Shown here piece by piece: positions 1 through 5,519 of a stretch of DNA of 6,741 bases. A model generated the notes under the pieces. It was not told where the DNA came from, searched no databases, and saw nothing but the letters and a program-made list of their open reading frames with translations. Both the position numbers and the translations under genes were made by a program. The stretch covers positions 1 to 6,741 of the forward strand of contig JAHQWZ010000102.1 of the NCBI GenBank assembly GCA_029856425.1, in the 5' to 3' direction. The DNA is from Candidatus Thorarchaeota archaeon. Its GTDB lineage: Archaea; Asgardarchaeota; Thorarchaeia; Thorarchaeales; Thorarchaeaceae. The stretch's first letter is position 1, and each line of letters begins with the position of its first letter.

Positions 1-27
1 ATTCGAGACTCTAAAGAACCTTCTCTC

Positions 28-684
28 CTAGCTATCTGGGATGAAATGAGGAAGAATGGCCCTAAGGTCCTTAGACCGGATAGTCAAACTAGCAGATCTG
101 CTGACAATTTCCGTCATCGGATTGAATGCGATGCTGAGGCTTGACATTCTGAACAAGGGAATATCATTCTCACCATCTCCAACACTAGCCAAATTCCTTG
201 CGGTGAATCCCTTTTCCTGCAAGTACTGTGCCATTCGTTCAGCTTTCTGCGGGCCTTCCATTATGTAATGAACCCCTCCATCATGTACTCCATTTTTCTC
301 TCCCAGAACATTGGAAAAGGCAAAGTCGAGCTTGAGTCGTTTCTTAAATGGCTTCATGAAAAACTGACTAACTCCGCTGGAGATGCAGCCTACAGCGTAT
401 CCCCACTCCTTTAGCGATGAAACTGTTTCTTCTGCTCCTTTCATGAGGGGCAAATTCTCAACAAGTGGATCTAAAGTGCCATCAGTGGGGACTCCTATCC
501 ATATCTTGGCTCCCTTCGTAATTGCCTCTGCCATTGAGCGTCGATTTTCCCCCTGTTTTGCGTAAATAGCCAGAAACTGATCTTCGATTCCAAGCTCTTT
601 AGTAATTGGATGAACAGCGCTTGCGCCATCAAATAAGACACCATCTAGATCAAGGCTGATTACTTTGATTTCCTGGTCCGCCAT
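28..684 (-). CDS. HAD-superfamily phosphatase, SerB-like
   Basis: Predicted soluble Mg-dependent phosphohydrolase of 218 residues, the usual size for SerB-type HAD enzymes. All four HAD motifs are visible: motif I DLDGVLFD with nucleophile D12 and acid/base D14; motif II in CISSG with S102; motif III lysine K147 in GPQKAE; motif IV GDGENDIPLF with D170 and D174. The C-terminal half closely follows archaeal phosphoserine phosphatase (GAEET helix, DFAFSN, KDLRAIL end). In my alignment from memory, the Glu and Arg that grip the serine part of the substrate in M. jannaschii SerB fall on A21 and G58, so the substrate is probably a different phosphomonoester. ATG start 682-684 follows a good SD (GGAGG, 7-base spacing). 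It diverges from the C25-like gene. The fold is sure; the substrate is unknown. Confidence 0.9.
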   Translation of the reverse strand: MADQEIKVISLDLDGVLFDGASAVHPITKELGIEDQFLAIYAKQGENRRSMAEAITKGAKIWIGVPTDGTLDPLVENLPLMKGAEETVSSLKEWGYAVGCISSGVSQFFMKPFKKRLKLDFAFSNVLGEKNGVHDGGVHYIMEGPQKAERMAQYLQEKGFTARNLASVGDGENDIPLFRMSSLSIAFNPMTEIVSRSASLTIRSKDLRAILPHFIPDS

Positions 685-823
685 ATGCCATCCTCCAGTG
701 GAGCTTCGAATCGTTCCATATGGCTATCACGCTCGAACATGTATTAGAATATACTGGGCTCGCCGCAAGAGGATGCCGTAGAAAGGGTATTATCTCTCTG
801 GTCCAGCTGCGCAGTGAGCGAGG
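685..823. promoter_or_regulatory. Divergent promoter region, HAD phosphatase / C25-like protease
   Basis: This 139-base gap must hold promoters for both outward-facing genes. An AT-rich stretch AGAATATACTG at 746-756 could be a TATA element for either direction but lies about 60-70 bases from both starts. A closer candidate for the rightward gene is GGGTATTATC at 785-794, preceded by purines (GAAA) as a BRE would be. It would place transcription start just before the ATG at 824. Two short palindromes, TTCGAA (704-709) and CCATATGG (716-723), are present but may be chance. No small gene was seen. Confidence 0.4.
692..696 (-). promoter_or_regulatory. Shine-Dalgarno site of the HAD phosphatase
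   Basis: On the minus strand this reads GGAGG (GGAGGAT with flanks), 7 bases upstream of the ATG at 684. It supports that start codon. It is the only site here using the GGAGG half of the SD consensus; other genes use GGTGA. Confidence 0.7.
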
Positions 824-1990
824 ATGAACTCAATCATAAACCAACCCCGCCGCCATCGCCGTCCAAGAATTATTAATGAAATCAGACGGATTGGGAAAAG
901 AAAGAGGTCTGATGATGAGCTCACTTTTGAAGTTGGTAGAATATCTCGTGAAACGCTTAGTAACATGCTCGTAGTGTGCGGGAAAGTTGGGAGTGATAAT
1001 GAAGAGAAATACAAGGCAAAAGCAGAGGAGATTGGTGCTGATTTTGTTATTGAACCTGGCAGATCTTGGGTCTTGACACACAAGACTATTCAAAACTGCT
1101 TTGAGCAGGGTAAGCATGAGGGTGTGCTTCTGATAGGCACCAATAAGGAGCTTCCCGCCACCCAAATAGAGTATCAGGGAACCTACGGTTTCACAGACTG
1201 GTTTATTCAGGATGTAGATGGCGATTACATCCCCGATACCCCTGTGGGTCGGATATACGGGCCTCCTGAAACTATCCTATACCACATGGATCCTATGATC
1301 ATTGACAGCAATATAGCCATCGTCTTTGATTCCCAACCGGGCCGGTCTACTAGACATGTTGAAGCACTTAGGCTGCTAGGATTCGAAGTAGATGTGTTAA
1401 GGCAGTTCACTGAGAAAGACCTCAAGCTTATGTCTGTCAGCGAGTTCATCCTACAATTCTCTGATGGCATGTTTGATACCAGAATCCATGGTACTCCAGA
1501 GAAATGGGCGTCACATAACTCAGTTATCCTTGACCACAAGCAAGCAGCAACGATTGATTTCGAAGGATATCCTGTGATATTTTCCGAGGCTTGTAGTACA
1601 GCGCAAGAAGGTCCATTGCTCACAGCATTCCTAGATCAGGGCGCCTGTTACATTGGTGCAACGCTAGATACTATGAACAATGTGGAACCCTTTGACAATT
1701 GGAAATTCTGTGCATATGCAGATGGCTGGAAGTTCGGTTTCCTTGACTATCTGGACACATACAAGCTCATTGGACAGGTGAAACTAGGTGTTGACAGAGC
1801 AATATACGAGAATCTGAGTGAGGAGGTGAAGAAGGAGCTAATCGCAATTAGGATGGGTGAAAGCATCGAGATAACATCAGATAATGGACTTTCCGCGACG
1901 GAATGGGTTATGTTTGGGAACCCCCTTCGCAGGACCACTGTGGGTTTTGCAGCAGACTATTCACCCGGTAGACTCATAGTCGATACCTAG
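824..1990 (+). CDS. C25 (gingipain)-like clan CD cysteine peptidase, no signal peptide
   Basis: A 388-residue protein with the hallmarks of clan CD peptidases. A hydrophobic strand ends in a His-Gly pair (H222-G223 in RIHGTPEKW), and a second strand ends in Ala-Cys (A256-C257 in VIFSEACST); together they form the His/Cys dyad. Ahead of them, DYIPDTPVGRIYG (134-146) is the PxGR element typical of the C25 N-terminal subdomain, and WVMFGNPLRR (361-370) matches the FGDP-like end of C25 catalytic domains. Known gingipains are secreted, but here no signal peptide or membrane helix is seen. The N-terminus is Arg/Lys-rich (about residues 9-28), so the protein is probably cytosolic. The ATG at 824 has no spaced SD (GCGAGG abuts it) and a stop lies just upstream at 815-817, so a leaderless or very short leader transcript is likely. 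M48 is a less likely alternative start. Its 3' end nearly touches the convergent membrane gene. Substrate unknown; a non-peptidase caspase-fold role remains possible. Confidence 0.75.
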   Translation: MNSIINQPRRHRRPRIINEIRRIGKRKRSDDELTFEVGRISRETLSNMLVVCGKVGSDNEEKYKAKAEEIGADFVIEPGRSWVLTHKTIQNCFEQGKHEGVLLIGTNKELPATQIEYQGTYGFTDWFIQDVDGDYIPDTPVGRIYGPPETILYHMDPMIIDSNIAIVFDSQPGRSTRHVEALRLLGFEVDVLRQFTEKDLKLMSVSEFILQFSDGMFDTRIHGTPEKWASHNSVILDHKQAATIDFEGYPVIFSEACSTAQEGPLLTAFLDQGACYIGATLDTMNNVEPFDNWKFCAYADGWKFGFLDYLDTYKLIGQVKLGVDRAIYENLSEEVKKELIAIRMGESIEITSDNGLSATEWVMFGNPLRRTTVGFAADYSPGRLIVDT

Positions 1991-1992
1991 AG

Positions 1993-2316
1993 TCATACCT
2001 GCACTCGCTTTCGTGATTTGGCTCCCATTATCCCCCCAATGAATCCGCCTACTGCACCAATCATTGAGAGAATCATCGCTGCGACAATGAGCGAGAGAAA
2101 ATCTGCTCCTGAGGATTCAATTGACTCTAGTACAATCAGAAAAGGAATGTATGCAACAGCTGAACCAAGAAAACCCCCAAATGTGCCCAATTTAGGACTG
2201 AAAATGAAGAAGCCGCATACTATTCCAGCAGCAAGAGGTGCCAATACAAACAGGACATTGTACAGTCCTACATTCAACAGAGCAGTGGCAATGACCAAAC
2301 CTATGAATCGAATCAA
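1993..2316 (-). CDS. Small four-helix membrane protein, function unknown
   Basis: I do not recognise a named family with certainty. The 107 residues are almost wholly hydrophobic, with likely membrane helices near 3-22, 24-40, 44-64 and 73-97, and a basic tail (KSRKR) probably on the cytoplasmic side. The last helix is rich in glycine (GAVGGFIGGIMGA), suited to tight helix packing. General look resembles small archaeal DUF5518-type proteins, a weak similarity by memory. The start is TTG at 2314-2316: no in-frame ATG or GTG is found nearby upstream, and GTGAT, part of the archaeal SD consensus, lies 3 bases before it. The opposite strand is also open (2018-2374), but that reading is Pro-rich with no sensible protein features. 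It converges on the C25-like gene with a 2-base gap and diverges from the glycosylase. Confidence 0.75.
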   Translation of the reverse strand: MIRFIGLVIATALLNVGLYNVLFVLAPLAAGIVCGFFIFSPKLGTFGGFLGSAVAYIPFLIVLESIESSGADFLSLIVAAMILSMIGAVGGFIGGIMGAKSRKRVQV

Positions 2317-2402
2317 CTCATCACTGGAGCGTATTGAAATCGCCTCGAGTGTTCCAAATCGAATACTGATATAATGATGACGTTCCAGCAGTAGGTTTGT
2401 TT
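2317..2402. promoter_or_regulatory. Divergent promoter region with TATA-like element
   Basis: This short gap separates the leftward membrane gene from the rightward glycosylase. GATATAATG at 2368-2376 is a good TATA candidate, centred about 32 bases before the ATG at 2403, so the glycosylase transcript would begin only a few bases ahead of its start codon. Read on the other strand the same bases give CATTATATC and could serve the membrane gene with a longer leader. AGGT at 2393-2396 sits 6 bases before the ATG and is a weak SD. Confidence 0.4.
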
Positions 2403-3335
2403 ATGAGTCAAAAGATGACCTGCAATGAAGTTGGTAGATTCACCTTGCACCTTGAGATTAATGTGCCCATTAATTATGACCTTTTGAAGTCTGTTCATTC
2501 TTGGATATACCCTGATGTGCAGCCAGTTCCAGAGGTGACAGGTCCGGACTACTTCGGCCGTCTTTTTAGAATCAAGGGGAAGGAGTTCCCACTGATTATC
2601 AGGCAGAATGCGCCCGGCCAGCGGCTTGAAATATCGACTCCTGTGGAGGATGTAGCCGAAAAGGAGGTCCGATTGCTTCTAGAGAGAATACTTGGACTTC
2701 GCAAAATCATGGATTCAGCCTTATCGAAAATGAAACGCGATCCCAAATTAAGGCAAATTGCTGGAAGCGTTAAGGGCATACGTCCTTATGTTGCTGAATC
2801 ATTCTATGAGGCGCTTGTTAAATCGATTATTCAGCAGCAGATATCCTATCGTTCAGCCAATGTTGTCACAAAGAAACTGATTCTGGGATTGTCCAATAAA
2901 TCCGTCTTTCAAGGCTTGGATTTGTATGACTTTCCATCCCCTGTGAAAATAGCGAATTGTGGAGTGGATGGACTTGGGAAGTTTGGCATAGGTTACAGAA
3001 CCAAATACGTACATAGTCTGTCTTCCTTGGTTGCTTCAGGAGACCTTGACCTCGAGTCCTTGCAAGACAAGTCGTTCTCAGAGAATCTGCAGGTATTGGG
3101 TTCAATTCATGGGATTGGGGAGTGGACCATAAAAGCCGCCTTGATTGCCGGGTTTGGGGATCTCACCGTTTTTCCATATGGGGATCTAGGCATACAGAAT
3201 GTCATGGGTGCTTTGTACAATAAAGGTGTTAGAATGACCAAAGCTCAGGTAATTGAGAAATCTGACGAGTGGGGTAAAGAAGGGCCATCCATCCTTTATC
3301 TCCTAATGTCCGCGTATGTTCTTGAACTTATATGA
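2403..3335 (+). CDS. AlkA-like DNA-3-methyladenine glycosylase (HhH-GPD)
   Basis: Base-excision repair enzyme that removes alkylated bases from DNA. At 310 residues it has the normal AlkA architecture: an N-terminal AlkA_N-like domain (about 1-100) followed by the all-helical HhH-GPD domain. Seen in order: the EALVKSIIQQQIS helix (about 137-148), the helix-hairpin-helix LGSIHGIGEWT (232-242), and FPYGDLG (257-263) with the conserved catalytic Asp D261. The HhH loop has Trp-Thr as in E. coli AlkA and lacks the Lys used by OGG1-type bifunctional enzymes, so it should be monofunctional. No four-cysteine cluster for an Fe-S centre is present. An in-frame TTG at 2397 would add two residues; the ATG at 2403 was chosen because AGGT at 2393-2396 is properly spaced for it. 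The permease gene follows on the same strand after about 60 bases. Exact lesion range cannot be read from sequence. Confidence 0.9.
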   Translation: MSQKMTCNEVGRFTLHLEINVPINYDLLKSVHSWIYPDVQPVPEVTGPDYFGRLFRIKGKEFPLIIRQNAPGQRLEISTPVEDVAEKEVRLLLERILGLRKIMDSALSKMKRDPKLRQIAGSVKGIRPYVAESFYEALVKSIIQQQISYRSANVVTKKLILGLSNKSVFQGLDLYDFPSPVKIANCGVDGLGKFGIGYRTKYVHSLSSLVASGDLDLESLQDKSFSENLQVLGSIHGIGEWTIKAALIAGFGDLTVFPYGDLGIQNVMGALYNKGVRMTKAQVIEKSDEWGKEGPSILYLLMSAYVLELI

Positions 3336-3342
3336 AGGCAAG

Positions 3343-3360
3343 CCGAAAACGCATAAAAGG
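3343..3360 (+). promoter_or_regulatory. Candidate archaeal BRE/TATA promoter of the permease gene
   Basis: CGAAAACGCATAAAAGG has a purine-rich BRE-like run followed by the TATA-like CATAAAAG. Its centre lies some 40-45 bases before the permease start, leaving a short leader of roughly 20 bases that would contain the SD at 3390-3394. This suggests the permease can be transcribed apart from the glycosylase. It is judged by eye only. Confidence 0.4.
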
Positions 3361-3389
3361 TGACATTCTCCTGATGAATTATAACCTTG

Positions 3390-3394
3390 GGTGA
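3390..3394 (+). promoter_or_regulatory. GGTGA Shine-Dalgarno site deciding the permease start
   Basis: GGTGA matches the 3' part of the SD consensus and is 5 bases from the GTG at 3400. It overlaps the upstream in-frame GTG at 3391, which therefore cannot use it. The same motif, spacing and start codon occur at the subtilase gene (5509-5522), which favours the 3400 start. Confidence 0.5.
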
Positions 3395-3399
3395 GCCGT

Positions 3400-4560
3400 G
3401 TGACCGCGAAGGAAAAGAAGAAGAACACGAAGCTCTGGCGCATCTATTCGATGTTCCGGAAGGAGCTAAGGCTAATTGTCAATGACAAGTTCGCCCTTCT
3501 TCTCATTTTCGCTCTGCCCGGCATGATTATGATGACAATGTATGGCGCCATTAACACAGGCCAAGCAGGATTCATGTCAACGGAATTTGGCGAAAAAACT
3601 GAGGATGCTCTAGTTCTTGGAGTAGTTGATATGGATCCAACTAATACATTTCCAGCTGAGGATTTATCACAGAACTTCACATGGTATCTTCAATTCAGTC
3701 CGGACTTCATTGTAGAAATATTCGAGAGTGAGGAAGCGGCTCTTAACGAGCTATATTACGATCGCGTTGATGCCTATGCTGTGATTCCTTATGGATTCGA
3801 GGGCAACATAACTGGTGATATTCCTGCATTCGTTTCTATACACATCTCTAGCACGAATATAATGAGCCAAGCTGCAGTATTTGGTGCATTTAGTCGGGTA
3901 GTAGCTGAATTCAGATATGACCATGGATGGATTAAGCATGAGGTAGATGTTGAAACTGTTCGGGAGTTTGAACCCACAGGCAATTACACGGCAGCCACAT
4001 TTGGTGCATTTATGCTTGTCTTTGCAGTTTTCATAGCAACTTCTGCCACGGCAGCTCAGGCCATCGTTGGCGATGTTCCATTGAATCGAATGCTACTCAC
4101 GCCCGCCACTAAAATGGAAGCTATTCTTGCCAAGACACTGGCATATTTCACTGTCGGTCTCATTCAGATTCAATTCTTGCTAATACTATGGATGGGTATG
4201 TTTGGCATAGTGCCAAATACCGATTACCTTACACTAAATGCAGTTCTTTGGCTTTTATCGCTATCTGGTTCTGCGATGGGGGTTGTTATTTCTACGCTGG
4301 TTACTACACGCTTGCAGGCAAACCAGTCCTTCTTATTCTTGTTATTTGCCTCGATGATTGTTGGAACTGGATTCATTGATGTTGGAATCGTGGATGAATG
4401 GTTTCCACTCAATCTTGGTCGAGTGATGATGATTGATACTGCCTTTAAGGGTGTCAATCTGTTTCTGTTTACAAACGAGATTATTAAGATACTATTATTC
4501 TCTGCAATAATGATTCTTCTTTCCTGGGGGATTTTTGCCAGAAGAACAAGTCTCGCGTAG
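3400..4560 (+). CDS. ABC-2 type transporter permease
   Basis: Membrane subunit of an ABC exporter of the ABC-2 class, 386 residues. Predicted layout: cytoplasmic amphipathic start (WRIYSMFRKELRLIV), TM1 about 31-51, a large extracytoplasmic domain about 52-196, then five helices near 197-217, 243-270, 279-300, 311-328 and 361-379. The cytoplasmic stretch VPLNRMLLTPATKMEAILAK (226-245) is the typical ABC-2 element with its LLTP core that contacts the ATPase. The outer domain carries three N-glycosylation sequons, at N92 (NFT), N136 (NIT) and N195 (NYT), fitting surface exposure in an archaeon. No ATPase gene is present in this window, so its partner must be encoded elsewhere or the gene is an orphan. 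A GTG at 3391 would add three residues; 3400 was chosen for its spaced GGTGA. It ends 6 bases from the convergent CPBP gene. Substrate unknown. Confidence 0.88.
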   Translation: MTAKEKKKNTKLWRIYSMFRKELRLIVNDKFALLLIFALPGMIMMTMYGAINTGQAGFMSTEFGEKTEDALVLGVVDMDPTNTFPAEDLSQNFTWYLQFSPDFIVEIFESEEAALNELYYDRVDAYAVIPYGFEGNITGDIPAFVSIHISSTNIMSQAAVFGAFSRVVAEFRYDHGWIKHEVDVETVREFEPTGNYTAATFGAFMLVFAVFIATSATAAQAIVGDVPLNRMLLTPATKMEAILAKTLAYFTVGLIQIQFLLILWMGMFGIVPNTDYLTLNAVLWLLSLSGSAMGVVISTLVTTRLQANQSFLFLLFASMIVGTGFIDVGIVDEWFPLNLGRVMMIDTAFKGVNLFLFTNEIIKILLFSAIMILLSWGIFARRTSLA

Positions 4561-4566
4561 TGTCTG

Positions 4567-5379
4567 CTAGAATCCAAGAAATACAAGAACCACAACTGCA
4601 GCGTTGTTAAATCCATGGGCCATGGTTGGAGCCATAATCGAGTAGTTCCGTTTCTGCGCAAGATATCCGAGGATGAGACCTAGCACAAATCTAGTGGGAA
4701 GCCCCAGGAGTTCTAAGTGAATTGCAGCAAAGATGAAACTAGTGATTATCAACGCATATAATCCAGGATTTGACTTCCGCTGGCTGAAGTACATCTCCAT
4801 TCTTCGCTGCAAGAAACCCCTGAATAGAAGCTCCTCACTAAATCCAACAACACCAAACATGAGGATGACCCAGAGGGCAACCTCAAGCAAATTGCCCACC
4901 ACAAAGAAACCACCGCTAGAGTCAGGCACATCAAACACCAAGCCAATGAAAAGCGTCACAAGAAGATTTGCGACAAGCATTGCCCCTCCAATGATGATTC
5001 CCAAAAGACCTTCTTTTATCGATTTCATGTTTTTGATTCCAAGAGTACTAAGCTTGTAACCATTCTTCCTCGCATACCAGATTGGTGGTATGACGAATCC
5101 AATCTCAGCGAATGTTGTGATTATTATGGCGAGAGGATCAAGCCAGATGTTGCCTGTAACAAGATCAACTATGATGAAGCCAGCTGCAATCATTGGAATC
5201 ATTAGAATGACGGTCAGACCTACTGTAATGCCAAAGGCAGCTCCTGTAAGTAGTAGAATGTGGAAGAGCCTATTCCAATCGACATAGCGTTCAATTATTG
5301 AACCTGGCTCGAAGATGTCAATGCCTGCGAATTCCTGAATTTCAAAAGCATCTGGGTCATCGATTGCCAAATAGAGCAC
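4567..5379 (-). CDS. CPBP-family intramembrane glutamic protease (Rce1/Abi-like)
   Basis: Integral membrane protease family related to Rce1 CAAX proteases and bacterial Abi/bacteriocin self-immunity proteins. All three family motifs are present in this 270-residue protein: EExxxR in SEELLFRGF (E182, E183, R187), FxxxH in FAAIH (F217, H221), and HxxxN in AHGFNNA (H255, N259). About eight hydrophobic helices are predicted from residue 38 on, after an acidic soluble N-terminus of some 35 residues. The start is GTG at 5377-5379; a TTG at 5368-5370 is better spaced from GGTG (5379-5382) and could be the real start, shortening the protein by three residues. It converges on the permease and diverges from the subtilase. 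A role in prenyl-protein processing, peptide maturation or immunity cannot be told apart from sequence. Confidence 0.9.
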   Translation of the reverse strand: MLYLAIDDPDAFEIQEFAGIDIFEPGSIIERYVDWNRLFHILLLTGAAFGITVGLTVILMIPMIAAGFIIVDLVTGNIWLDPLAIIITTFAEIGFVIPPIWYARKNGYKLSTLGIKNMKSIKEGLLGIIIGGAMLVANLLVTLFIGLVFDVPDSSGGFFVVGNLLEVALWVILMFGVVGFSEELLFRGFLQRRMEMYFSQRKSNPGLYALIITSFIFAAIHLELLGLPTRFVLGLILGYLAQKRNYSIMAPTMAHGFNNAAVVVLVFLGF

Positions 5380-5384
5380 ACCAA

Positions 5385-5398
5385 CTAAGCCAGCTTAG
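5385..5398. repeat. Perfect 6-base inverted repeat with 2-base spacer
   Basis: CTAAGC-CA-GCTTAG lies just 5 bases upstream of the CPBP GTG start. The small spacer and location suit a dimeric repressor operator or a small hairpin in the leader near the ribosome site. It is short enough to arise by chance. Confidence 0.3.
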
Positions 5399-5508
5399 GA
5401 GTTGAGATAAGGATTTGCTTATGCGACTTTGTGATTGCTGAATCCAATAGGTTTTAGCAGAGATAACCATAGTCAGTTGGCAAATCAACATGTACGACCC
5501 TTGTGAAT

Positions 5509-5514
5509 GGTGAT
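5509..5514 (+). promoter_or_regulatory. GGTGAT Shine-Dalgarno site of the subtilase
   Basis: GGTGAT is an exact six-base match to the 3' end of the archaeal SD consensus, 5 bases before the GTG at 5520. It fixes the start of the subtilase. The TAA at 5514-5516 closes the frame upstream, so no longer start exists. Confidence 0.65.
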
Positions 5515-5519
5515 AATTA

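Larger units (their letters stand above)
5380..5519. promoter_or_regulatory. Divergent promoter region, CPBP protease / subtilase
   Basis: This 140-base gap separates two outward-facing protease genes and must hold promoters for both. I could not pick a convincing TATA box; AT-rich candidates are the stretch around 5405-5421 (GATAAGGATTTGCTTAT) and 5440-5456. It contains the inverted repeat at 5385-5398 and the subtilase SD at 5509-5514. No small gene with its own SD was seen. Confidence 0.4.

Noticed and set aside
1..27. Terminator or further gene left of the HAD phosphatase
   Set aside because: Only 27 bases are visible, with no hairpin or T-run on the minus strand; nothing can be supported.
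830..1165. Minus-strand open frames (111 and 97 aa) opposite the C25-like gene start
   Set aside because: They lie antisense to a frame with clear clan CD motifs, and their translations have no recognisable domain.
2018..2374. Plus-strand open frame of 118 aa over the small membrane gene
   Set aside because: Its Pro/Met/Lys-rich translation looks like the complement of hydrophobic codons; the minus-strand reading gives coherent membrane helices.
4224..4661. Minus-strand open frame of 145 aa across the permease 3' end
   Set aside because: It is antisense to the conserved permease helices and overlaps the end of the CPBP gene in another frame; no family features.
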